A DNA stretch of 11,214 nucleotides from Calditrichota bacterium (lineage in GTDB: Bacteria; Zhuqueibacterota; Zhuqueibacteria; Oleimicrobiales; Geothermoviventaceae). Numbering within the stretch: position 1 is the first letter of the stretch; each line of letters starts with the position of its first letter. The position numbers and the translations under genes were made by a program. Positions 1 to 5,582 of this stretch are shown piece after piece. The stretch spans positions 1 through 11,214 of the forward strand of contig JAADFT010000018.1 in the NCBI GenBank assembly GCA_013152765.1. Reading direction: 5' to 3'. The notes beneath the pieces were generated by a model. That model was given only the letters and a program-made list of their open reading frames with translations, did not search any database and was not told the DNA's origin.

Positions 1-123
1 GGTCAGCCGACGACGGGAAGTCTCTCCAGCCAGTAGTGTCGAGCAGGAACAGATCGGTTGCGTTTCCGCTCCCTCGCGGGGACCGGGAACGCAGGTACGA
101 AGTGGAACGGCAGGATCAGCACG
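1..123. other. left-edge stretch without an assignable gene
   Basis: Frame 1 is open from the window edge to a TAG at 34-36 and could be the last 11 codons of a gene entering from the left, but this is too short to judge. The rest is the leader of the glycosyltransferase gene, with a weak AGGA ribosome-binding site at 112-115. Confidence 0.3.
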
Positions 124-912
124 GTGACAAAAGCGGCTTATCTCGACCCTTCATCGTTGCCTCACGGTGAGCCTCCATCGGCTTTACCCGAGGTGCCCAT
201 TCTGGTGGTGATTCCCACGTACAATGAAGCGGAGAACGTCGCTCGCGTTGTACAGGGGCTTTTCGCGCTGCCGCTGCGTGACCTGCAGATTCTGGTCGTG
301 GACGACAATTCCCCCGACGGCACTGCCGACAGGGTGGAGGCTCTGAAACAGCAGTACCCCGGCAAGTTGCATCTCTTGCGGCGTCCCGGGAAGCTCGGTC
401 TGGGAACCGCGTACGTTGCTGGCTTCCGATTCGCGCTCGAGCGAGACTTTCAACTTGTGGTTGAGATGGACGCCGACATGTCGCACAATCCCGAGGATTT
501 GCCGCGTCTGCTGGAAGCCACCAAGGACAACGACGTCGTGGTCGGGTCGCGTTACTTGACCGGGGTCAACGTCGTGAACTGGCCGCTGCGGCGCCTCTTG
601 CTCAGCCTCGGCGGTAACAAGTACGCGCGGATGGTCACCGGGCTGCCTGTGAAAGACTGCACCAGCGGCTACAAGTGCTTCAAGCGCGAGGTGCTCGAAG
701 CCATCGACCTGGATCGTGTGCAGTCTGACGGCTACGCGTTTCAGATCGAGATGAACTTTCGAGCCTGGAAGAAGGGCTTTCGCATCTGCGAAGTGCCCAT
801 CATTTTCTTCGACCGCGAGGTCGGCAGCTCCAAGATGTCGAAGAAGATCATCCGCGAAGCCGTGTGGATGGTGTGGAAACTCAAATGGATGAGCCTTACA
901 GGGCGCCTGTAG
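124..912 (+). CDS. GT2-family glycosyltransferase, polyprenol (dolichol)-phosphate mannosyltransferase-like
   Basis: This 262-aa protein resembles the DPM1/polyprenol monophosphomannose synthase group, which moves a sugar from a nucleotide donor (usually GDP-mannose) to a polyprenyl phosphate at the cytoplasmic face of the membrane. It opens with the GT2 signature VVIPTYNEAENV (about residues 27-38). It has the acidic VDDNSPDG motif around D60-D61, the metal-binding D116-A-D118 in EMDADMSHNPEDLP, then GSRYLTG, and a C-terminal GSSKMSKKIIREA block typical of DPM1-like enzymes. I see no C-terminal membrane helices, so it is the short soluble type. The chosen GTG start has AGGA 8 bases upstream. 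A longer reading from TTG at 58 adds 22 residues unlike the family and lacks a ribosome site. It stands alone here and is not clearly linked to the translation operon. The family call is firm, but the sugar and acceptor are inferred; glucosyl- or other glycosyltransferase activity is possible. Confidence 0.88.
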   Translation: MTKAAYLDPSSLPHGEPPSALPEVPILVVIPTYNEAENVARVVQGLFALPLRDLQILVVDDNSPDGTADRVEALKQQYPGKLHLLRRPGKLGLGTAYVAGFRFALERDFQLVVEMDADMSHNPEDLPRLLEATKDNDVVVGSRYLTGVNVVNWPLRRLLLSLGGNKYARMVTGLPVKDCTSGYKCFKREVLEAIDLDRVQSDGYAFQIEMNFRAWKKGFRICEVPIIFFDREVGSSKMSKKIIREAVWMVWKLKWMSLTGRL

Positions 913-1131
913 GGTGAGCAGACCCTGTGCTCCGGTCCCCACGCCCCCTGGGAAACAGTTTTGTCCTACGGAAAGTGCGGCTGTCGCCCACAGCAGGCGA
1001 AGGAGCGGATTGACGCGAAACCCGCAAGTCGCAAAACGCGTTGAAGGGAACGGATCCACTGAAAAGGCAAGTTTAGACGGGTCACATCAGGCCTGCAGAA
1101 ACAACCGCGAAGGGATGCAGCGAAAAAAGCG
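913..1131. other. intergenic region with no supported gene
   Basis: This 219-base gap lies between the glycosyltransferase and the tRNA-Ala promoter. It holds only short hairpins, such as AGGGT/ACCCT right after the stop codon and GCTGT/ACAGC at 980-994. The only + strand frame (GTG at 914, about 73 codons) has no family resemblance, low-complexity content and no ribosome-binding site, so I do not call it a gene. Confidence 0.4.
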
Positions 1132-1160
1132 TTGACTTTTGTGCCGGAATTTTGTACTGT
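1132..1160 (+). promoter_or_regulatory. sigma-70-type promoter of tRNA-Ala
   Basis: TTGACT (-35, 1132-1137) and TACTGT (-10, 1155-1160) are separated by exactly 17 bases. Transcription would start near 1167, about 6 bases before the mature tRNA 5' end, which suits a tRNA gene. Confidence 0.75.
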
Positions 1161-1172
1161 TGGATTGTGCAA

Positions 1173-1245
<73 letters not shown>

Positions 1246-1251
1246 CGACAG

Positions 1252-1282
1252 AATCCACGCACCTGCGTGGATTTTTCTTTTT
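1252..1282 (+). terminator. intrinsic terminator after tRNA-Ala
   Basis: AATCCACGC (1252-1260) pairs perfectly with GCGTGGATT (1265-1273) around a 4-base loop, followed by a T-rich run to 1282. It starts 6 bases after the tRNA. Confidence 0.9.
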
Positions 1283-1521
1283 CTGGGGTGCTGCAACGAA
1301 GGTGTAAGGGAGGGGGTAAAGCCGGTTGGCACCTTGCAAGGGGAAAGGGGCTACGCCCTCAACACGTTGTGGCGCGGTTCCGCAACGAGCTGGGACTTTC
1401 TCTCAAACTCTGCTGCGCCCGCCTTTGACGACGGCCGCTTCAGCGAAAGCACTTCCCGAACAACTCGTTTTTCGCCTCTGGGGGCGCGGGATTGTGTAGC
1501 TGTGTGGGAGCAACCGGACGC
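1283..1521. other. gene-free stretch preceding an orphan terminator; possible small RNA
   Basis: No reading frame here has a ribosome site or family resemblance; the frames that cross it run through tRNA-Ala. It does contain local inverted repeats, such as GTTGTGG/CCGCAAC (1365-1385, one GU pair) and AACGAG/CTCGTT near 1384 and 1463. Because the next feature is a good + strand terminator with no gene in front of it, a small untranslated transcript is possible. I recognise no tmRNA, RNase P or SRP RNA signature. Confidence 0.3.
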
Positions 1522-1567
1522 AGCAAGCCTCCCTGACGTAACGCAGCCGTACGCGGCTTGCTTTTTT
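1522..1567 (+). terminator. orphan intrinsic terminator on the + strand
   Basis: AGCAAGCC (1522-1529) pairs perfectly with GGCTTGCT (1555-1562) and is followed by six Ts (1562-1567). The 25-base interior can form a smaller GC-rich hairpin. On the - strand it lacks a T run, so it reads rightward. tRNA-Ala upstream already has its own terminator, so this one has no annotated gene to serve. Confidence 0.7.
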
Positions 1568-1649
1568 CAAGTGAGCTGATGGCTAAGAAACTTTCCCCGC
1601 TTGTTCGTGCTGCGAACGTGCTTACCCCCGCTGGACACTCGCCCCGTGA

Positions 1650-1669
1650 ATCTGCTGCACTCAGCAGAT
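1650..1669 (-). terminator. hairpin directly after the small - strand gene
   Basis: ATCTGCTG (1650-1657) and CAGCAGAT (1662-1669) form a perfect 8-bp stem with a 4-base loop, 1 base past the TGA of the - strand gene. It has no T run on the - strand, so it may be a 3'-end stabilising hairpin or a weak terminator. Confidence 0.45.
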
Positions 1670-1670
1670 C

Positions 1671-1913
1671 TCAGTGGCTTTCCACGAGGGAAACAGCCGG
1701 CTCACCGGCTGACTGTTCGACCGGCTCTTCGTCGGGTACAGTTTCCAGAGTCCCGAGGGTGATGTAGCTGTACAGGTTGCGACCGCAATTGTTTTCGCAA
1801 CGGAAATTTCGGAAAATCACTTCACACTCTTCCTGAGACGAAACGTCGAATTTCTTGACGTTGCCGCAAGCTTCGCACGTGATTACGAGCTGGTTGACCT
1901 TGACTCTTGTCAT
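1671..1913 (-). CDS. small zinc-ribbon-like protein of unknown function
   Basis: I do not recognise this 80-aa protein as a named family. It has two cysteine pairs, C13-x2-C16 (CEAC) and C39-x3-C43 (CENNC), about 22 residues apart, plus a lone C30. This is a zinc-ribbon-like layout. A basic N-terminus precedes it (MTRVKVNQLVITCEACG), and an acidic, low-complexity tail (TVPDEEPVEQ onward) follows. The start ATG (complement of 1911-1913) is supported by AGGAGG 7 bases upstream on the - strand; a longer in-frame reading to 1949 has no such site. It is the only - strand gene in the window and sits between two tRNA transcription units, so it is transcribed alone. The good ribosome site, ordered cysteines and 3' hairpin favour a real gene. 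A role in nucleic-acid or protein binding is only inferred from the zinc-ribbon look. Confidence 0.75.
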   Translation of the reverse strand: MTRVKVNQLVITCEACGNVKKFDVSSQEECEVIFRNFRCENNCGRNLYSYITLGTLETVPDEEPVEQSAGEPAVSLVESH

Positions 1914-1990
1914 CTCCGTCCTCCTGCTGTGACGCCGGGACTCCTGCAACCATTGTGCCTACAGGTCAAGGCTCAAATGTGCAGAAAAAC

Positions 1991-2004
1991 GCCGAGATCT
2001 CGGC
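1991..2004. repeat. 14-bp perfect palindrome, copy 1
   Basis: GCCGAGATCTCGGC reads the same on both strands. It lies about 78 bases upstream of the - strand zinc-ribbon gene start and could be an operator for a dimeric regulator. That role is an inference. Confidence 0.35.
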
Positions 2005-2136
2005 AAACACTGAGACAGTTGGGTCAGCTTGAATCACCGGCGTCTCTGCAGCGCTGTGAACGGGAACTTTTGACTGTACCTGCGGCGTTTGTAGCTCTGG
2101 ACGTTGCTTTGGGACAGCGTGGTTTCAGCAGCTGGA

Positions 2137-2150
2137 AGGAGAGATCTCCT
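2137..2150. repeat. 14-bp perfect palindrome, copy 2
   Basis: AGGAGAGATCTCCT shares the 8-base centre GAGATCTC with the palindrome at 1991-2004. Their centres are 146 bases apart. It lies about 48 bases upstream of the tRNA-Val -35 box. Confidence 0.35.
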
Positions 2151-2197
2151 CGTCGTCTTCGTCGCGTCGACCAAAGGGGCGTAAGGGCAAAAACTTC

Positions 2198-2226
2198 TTG
2201 CTTTTTACGGCCTCAGGTGTTAGATT
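2198..2226 (+). promoter_or_regulatory. sigma-70-type promoter of tRNA-Val (and possibly thrS)
   Basis: TTGCTT (2198-2203) and TAGATT (2221-2226) are 17 bases apart. The predicted start lies near 2233, leaving a leader of about 16 bases before the tRNA. No other good promoter is visible between here and thrS. Confidence 0.6.
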
Positions 2227-2248
2227 TGTGCGAAATTAGATCAAGCAT

Positions 2249-2325
2249 GGGCGGTTAGCTCAGGTGGTTAGAGTGCTTGCTTGACATGCAAGAGGTCACT
2301 GGTTCGAGTCCAGTACCGCCCACCA
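2249..2325 (+). tRNA. tRNA-Val (anticodon GAC)
   Basis: A complete 77-base cloverleaf including encoded CCA. The acceptor stem GGGCGGT pairs with ACCGCCC, the D arm is GCTC/GAGT, the anticodon stem CTTGC/GCAAG with loop TTGACAT (anticodon GAC at 2283-2285), and the T arm ACTGG-TTCGAGT-CCAGT. Unlike the nearby tRNA-Ala, the 3' CCA (2323-2325) is encoded. The anticodon stem and the AGGTC variable loop are identical to those of the tRNA-Ala about 1 kb upstream. Confidence 0.97.
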
Positions 2326-2330
2326 ACGGC

Positions 2331-2368
2331 AAAACGACCTTTGCGGCAGGCAGCCCAAAGGTCGTTTT
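2331..2368 (+). terminator. 13-bp hairpin terminator or attenuator between tRNA-Val and thrS
   Basis: AAAACGACCTTTG (2331-2343) pairs perfectly with CAAAGGTCGTTTT (2356-2368) around a 12-base loop. The stem itself supplies the T run. It starts 5 bases after the tRNA CCA and ends 23 bases before the thrS start. No promoter is visible between it and thrS, so partial readthrough may feed the operon. Confidence 0.75.
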
Positions 2369-2375
2369 CGATAAT

Positions 2376-2380
2376 GGAGG
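2376..2380 (+). promoter_or_regulatory. thrS Shine-Dalgarno sequence deciding the start
   Basis: GGAGG ends 11 bases before the ATG at 2392. It overlaps the earlier in-frame ATG at 2374, which has no ribosome site of its own and would follow the hairpin by only 5 bases. This favours the start at 2392. Confidence 0.65.
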
Positions 2381-2391
2381 TTCCACACTCG

Positions 2392-4335
2392 ATGCAAACC
2401 GACGCTCAGGGCAAGATCGAGCTGCAGCTCCCGGACGGGTCCACGCGAACGTTCTCAACAGGCGTCAAACCGATCGACGTCCTGCGTGAAATTGACCCGG
2501 CGAAGGTCGAAAGTAGAGAGATTGTGGTTGCTCGTTTCAACGGGCACCTCATCGACCTGACGTATCCGTTACGGGAGAGCGGCAAGCTCGATTTCGTCAG
2601 TGTAGACGAGCCGGAAGGGCTGCACGTGTACTGGCACAGCACGGCCCACATCATGGCCCATGCTGTGAAGAACCTGTTTCCGGAAGCCCATTTCGGTGTC
2701 GGTCCGCCGATTGAGCACGGTTTCTACTACGACATCGATGTGGACCGGCCTTTCACGCCCGAGGACCTGTCGGCGATCGAGCGCGAGATGCAAAAGATCA
2801 TCGACGCCGACAACCCTTTCATTCGGGAAGAGCTGAGCCGAGAGGAGGCGCTACGCCTCTTCAAAGAACGCGGCGAAGTCTACAAAGTCGAGCTGCTCGA
2901 AGGACTGGAGGAACCGCCCAGCATCTACCGCGAGGGCGACTTCGTCGACCTGTGCACCGGGCCACACGTGCCTTCAACCGGTTACATCCGGTATTTCAAG
3001 CTGCTCAGCACGTCCGCAGCGTACTGGCGTGGTGACGAGAACAGGCCGATCCTCCAGCGGATTTACGGAATTTCGTACCCTCGCAAGGAGCAGCTCGAGG
3101 AGTACTTGCAGCGCCTGGAGGAAGCCAAGAGGCGCGACCACCGGCGTTTGGGCCGCGACCTGGATCTCTTCAGCATTGACGAAGAGGTTGGGCCAGGGCT
3201 GGTCCTCTGGCACCCGAAAGGCGGGATGGTGCGGCATCTGATCGAGTCGTTCTGGAGGGAAGAGCACCTCAAGGGCGGCTACGAATTCGTCTACACGCCG
3301 CACATCGCCAGGTTAGGGCTCTGGGAACGGAGCGGGCACCTGGATTTTTTCCGGGAAAACATGTTCCCGCCGATGGACGTCGACGAGGTGCCCTACCAGC
3401 TCAAGCCCATGAACTGCCCGTTTCATCTGCGGATTTACAAGAGCAAGACCCGCAGCTACCGGGATTTGCCCATCCGCTGGGCCGAGCTGGGTACGGTGTA
3501 CCGCTACGAGCGTTCCGGCGTGCTCCATGGCTTGTTACGGGTGCGTGGCTTCACGCAAGACGACGCTCACATTTTCTGCAGACCCGACCAGCTCGAGGAC
3601 GAAGTGGTACGTGTCCTCGACTTTACCGTGAACATGCTGGGCGCGTTTGGTTTCAAGGACTACGAGGTGTACCTGTCCACGCGGCCGGAGCACTACGTTG
3701 GCACGCTGGAGAATTGGGAGCTCGCCACCGAAGCGCTGAAGAAGGCGCTCGAAGTGCGTGAGTTACCGTACGACATCGACCCTGGTGAGGGTGTTTTCTA
3801 CGGACCGAAGATCGACATCAAGATTCGCGACGTGCTCGGCCGCTCCTGGCAGTGCTCCACGATTCAGGTCGATTTCAACGAGCCGGAGCGGTTCGACATC
3901 TCGTACATGGCTGAAGACGGTCAGCTGCACCGGCCGATCATGATTCACCGCGCGCTCCTCGGCTCGCTGGAGCGCTTTCTCGGCGTGTTGATCGAGCAGT
4001 ACGCTGGCGCTTTTCCGACGTGGCTGGCGCCGGTGCAGGTGGTCGTAATTCCGATTACCGATGCACAGCTTGAACCTGCTCGTGAGATCGCACGTAAATG
4101 CGAAGAAGTCGGACTGCGCGTGTGGGTAGATGACCGCGCCGAGCGAATGAACTACAAAGTCCGCGACGCCGAGACGCAGAAAATTCCCTACATGCTCATC
4201 GTGGGGAAGCGCGAGGTAGAACAGAATCTGGTTGCTGTTCGGCAGCGTCGAGTGGGCGATCTTGGCACCATGAAACTCGACGCATTCCTGGACAGGATTC
4301 TCAACGAGGTTCGGACAAAAGCGTTTGAAGCTTGA
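2392..4335 (+). CDS. thrS: threonyl-tRNA synthetase
   Basis: A full-length 647-aa class II synthetase that charges tRNA-Thr in the cytoplasm (E. coli enzyme: 642 aa). Domains in order: TGS domain (about 8-75, beginning IELQLPDGS), the N2 editing domain that removes mischarged serine (H82-S-T-A-H86 and C188-T-G-P-H192), the catalytic core (about 255-545), and the anticodon-binding domain (about 546-645). The zinc ligands that select threonine are present as C342 (MNCPFH), H393 (DDAHIF) and H519 (IHRALLGS). All are offset by 8 from the E. coli positions, so no key residue is missing. Motif 2 is YRYERSGVLHGLLRVRGF. The start at 2392 is chosen over 2374 because of the GGAGG site. The gene leads the operon and is followed 83 bases later by the infC start. 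Confidence 0.98.
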   Translation: MQTDAQGKIELQLPDGSTRTFSTGVKPIDVLREIDPAKVESREIVVARFNGHLIDLTYPLRESGKLDFVSVDEPEGLHVYWHSTAHIMAHAVKNLFPEAHFGVGPPIEHGFYYDIDVDRPFTPEDLSAIEREMQKIIDADNPFIREELSREEALRLFKERGEVYKVELLEGLEEPPSIYREGDFVDLCTGPHVPSTGYIRYFKLLSTSAAYWRGDENRPILQRIYGISYPRKEQLEEYLQRLEEAKRRDHRRLGRDLDLFSIDEEVGPGLVLWHPKGGMVRHLIESFWREEHLKGGYEFVYTPHIARLGLWERSGHLDFFRENMFPPMDVDEVPYQLKPMNCPFHLRIYKSKTRSYRDLPIRWAELGTVYRYERSGVLHGLLRVRGFTQDDAHIFCRPDQLEDEVVRVLDFTVNMLGAFGFKDYEVYLSTRPEHYVGTLENWELATEALKKALEVRELPYDIDPGEGVFYGPKIDIKIRDVLGRSWQCSTIQVDFNEPERFDISYMAEDGQLHRPIMIHRALLGSLERFLGVLIEQYAGAFPTWLAPVQVVVIPITDAQLEPAREIARKCEEVGLRVWVDDRAERMNYKVRDAETQKIPYMLIVGKREVEQNLVAVRQRRVGDLGTMKLDAFLDRILNEVRTKAFEA

Positions 4336-4403
4336 ACCGAACGGTTGTTTGCGGGGTGGGCCGCACTTTGTAGCAGGACCCGGGTCGGGTTGAACCCAAA
4401 TCA

Positions 4404-4410
4404 GGGAGGG
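4404..4410 (+). promoter_or_regulatory. infC Shine-Dalgarno sequence
   Basis: GGGAGGG lies 8 bases before the ATC at 4419, an ideal spacing. The first canonical in-frame start (GTG at 4443) has no ribosome site in the 15 bases before it. This site is the main evidence for the AUC start. Confidence 0.8.
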
Positions 4411-4418
4411 CAAAGGCC

Positions 4419-4940
4419 ATCAGTAGGGAACACGATCAACGGGTGAACGAGGCCATCCGGGCACCCGTAGTACGCCTGATCGACGCCGACGGCACACAGC
4501 TCGGCATCGTTGATCGGCAGAAGGCCCTCAGCATCGCCCGTGAGCGGGGGCTGGACCTGGTGGAGGTGGCGCCGAACGCGTCGCCACCAGTTTGCCGTGT
4601 GATGGACTACGGCAAATACCGGTACGAACAGTCCAAGAAAGAACGGACCAGCCGGAAGAAACAGCACACGATTGTCGTAAAGGAAATCCGGCTCAGTCCT
4701 CGCACGGAGTTACACGACATCGAAACCAAGTGCAGACACGCGCGCGAGTTCCTTGAGCAGGGTAACAAGGTCAAGGTCACGGTTCGCTTCCGTGGCCGCG
4801 AAATGACCAAACAGGCGTTCGGCGCGCAGGTCATGCAGAAAGTGAAAGAGCTTCTACAGGACGTTTCAAAGGTGGAGAAGGGCCCCGAAATGGAGGGTTA
4901 CTCCATGGTGATGGTCCTTGCTCCGCTTCGCACCAACTGA
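4419..4940 (+). CDS. infC: translation initiation factor IF-3 with an AUC start codon
   Basis: IF-3 binds the 30S subunit, blocks premature 50S joining and proofreads the start codon and initiator tRNA. The N-terminal domain begins RVNEAIRAPVVRLID and contains DYGKYRYEQSKKE. A basic linker (SRKKQ) follows, then the C-terminal domain beginning VVKEIRLSP. I place the start at ATC 4419, giving 173 aa beginning (M)SREHDQRVNEAIRAP. An in-frame stop at 4371 and the absence of any ATG, GTG or TTG between it and GTG 4443 leave only rare codons upstream. Starting at GTG 4443 would begin inside the conserved RVNE block and has no ribosome site. E. coli infC begins with AUU and other bacteria use AUC, which lets IF-3 repress its own mRNA. 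That regulation is inferred here. The gene lies between thrS and rpmI as usual. Confidence 0.93.
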   Translation: MSREHDQRVNEAIRAPVVRLIDADGTQLGIVDRQKALSIARERGLDLVEVAPNASPPVCRVMDYGKYRYEQSKKERTSRKKQHTIVVKEIRLSPRTELHDIETKCRHAREFLEQGNKVKVTVRFRGREMTKQAFGAQVMQKVKELLQDVSKVEKGPEMEGYSMVMVLAPLRTN

Positions 4941-4965
4941 CGCTAATCGACAAGAGAGGTTCGAA

Positions 4966-5160
4966 ATGCCCAAGATGAAATCGAATCGCGCTGCCAAAAA
5001 GCGCTTCAAGGTCACCGGGTCGGGCAAGGTGAAACGCTGGAAAGCGTACGGCAGCCACTTGCTGACCAAGAAAACGCGCAAACGCAAACGCAATCTGCGC
5101 AAACCGACCCTTGTGGATGAGACGGAAGTGAAACGCATCAAGCGCCTGATCCTGGCGTAA
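4966..5160 (+). CDS. rpmI: 50S ribosomal protein L35
   Basis: A 64-aa, strongly basic protein of the large ribosomal subunit. It opens MPKMKSNRAAKKRFKVTGSG, the standard L35 start, continues with KRWKAYGSHLLTKKTRKRKRNLRK, and ends KRIKRLILA. The ATG at 4966 has GAGAGG (4954-4959) 6 bases upstream. A longer in-frame reading from TTG 4918 overlaps infC and adds 16 unrelated residues, so it is rejected. The gene follows infC by 25 bases and precedes rplT by 58, as in E. coli and B. subtilis. In those species L20 represses this pair by binding the mRNA; I cannot confirm such a site here. The TAA stop sits in the loop of a 6-bp hairpin. Confidence 0.98.
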   Translation: MPKMKSNRAAKKRFKVTGSGKVKRWKAYGSHLLTKKTRKRKRNLRKPTLVDETEVKRIKRLILA

Positions 5161-5167
5161 GCGCCAG
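5152..5167 (+). other. hairpin enclosing the rpmI stop codon
   Basis: CTGGCG (5152-5157) pairs with CGCCAG (5162-5167). The loop is TAAG, so the stop codon of rpmI lies in the loop. It has no T run and is not a terminator. It could affect mRNA stability or translational coupling to rplT. Confidence 0.4.
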
Positions 5168-5218
5168 TACTTCCACAGATTGTAACGGAGACAGTTCGGA
5201 AAACGAAGGAGTTCAAGA

Positions 5219-5578
5219 ATGCCAAGAGCGACGGGGAAAGTCGCAGGACACCGGCGCCATCGCAAGATCATCAAGCAGGCTAAAGGCTACTACGGTGCTC
5301 GCAGTCGGCTTTACCGGACGGCCAAAGAAGCAGTTGAGCGCGCGCTTCAGTACGCTTACCGCGATCGGCGGCAGCGCAAACGCGTGTTCAGGCGGTTGTG
5401 GATTGTGCGAATCAACGCGGCAGCCCGGCAACACGGGATGAGCTACTCTCAGCTCATGAACGCGCTGAAGAAAAGCAACATCGACATCAACCGCAAACAG
5501 CTTGCTGAACTGGCCGTGAACGACATGGAAGCGTTTGGCCGGGTCGTGGAAGCGGCCAAGGCCGCGCTGTCCGCCTGA
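5219..5578 (+). CDS. rplT: 50S ribosomal protein L20
   Basis: A 119-aa basic protein that binds 23S rRNA early in 50S assembly; family length is about 117-120. It carries the typical N-terminus MPRATGKVAGHRRHRKIIKQ, the long basic helix with RLYRTAKEAVERALQYAYRDRRQRKRxFRRLWI, and the globular C-terminal part INAAARQHGMSYSQLMNALKKSNIDINRK. The start has AAGGAG about 8 bases upstream. In well-studied bacteria L20 is also the autogenous repressor of the rpmI-rplT mRNA. Its TGA stop lies 4 bases before the pheS ATG, so pheS is likely translated by coupling. Confidence 0.99.
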   Translation: MPRATGKVAGHRRHRKIIKQAKGYYGARSRLYRTAKEAVERALQYAYRDRRQRKRVFRRLWIVRINAAARQHGMSYSQLMNALKKSNIDINRKQLAELAVNDMEAFGRVVEAAKAALSA

Positions 5579-5582
5579 GCGA

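Larger units (their letters stand above)
1914..2197. other. intergenic region with two related palindromes
   Basis: This region lies between the divergent small - strand gene and tRNA-Val. A + strand open frame crosses it and runs into the tRNA; it has no family resemblance and is rejected. It contains two perfect 14-bp palindromes sharing the core GAGATCTC (1991-2004 and 2137-2150), and a TTGACT hexamer at 2070-2075 with no convincing -10. Confidence 0.4.

Noticed and set aside
184..1059. 291-codon open frame on the - strand over the glycosyltransferase
   Set aside because: It is the antisense shadow of a clear GT2 gene, has no ribosome site and no family motif, and arises from GC-rich codon use.
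1500..1560. SRP RNA or tRNA-like segment (AGCTGTGTGGGAGCA, CCGGACGCAGC)
   Set aside because: The D-arm-like and SRP-like words are not followed by a consistent fold: no GGAA-type tetraloop, no acceptor or T arm.
1929..2258. 109-codon + strand open frame before tRNA-Val
   Set aside because: It overlaps the tRNA-Val promoter and the start of the tRNA, starts without a ribosome site and resembles no family.
2326..2391. T-box riboswitch before thrS
   Set aside because: The leader is only about 66 bases and lacks stem I, a specifier loop and the T-box sequence; only a plain terminator hairpin is present.
4443..4940. infC from GTG 4443
   Set aside because: It has no Shine-Dalgarno sequence and cuts into the conserved RVNE start block; the AUC at 4419 fits better.
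4918..5160. Longer L35 reading
   Set aside because: The extra 16 residues overlap infC and are not part of L35; MPKMK at 4966 has its own ribosome site.
5579..5582. pheM-type leader peptide and attenuator before pheS
   Set aside because: Only 4 bases separate rplT from pheS, so there is no space for one.
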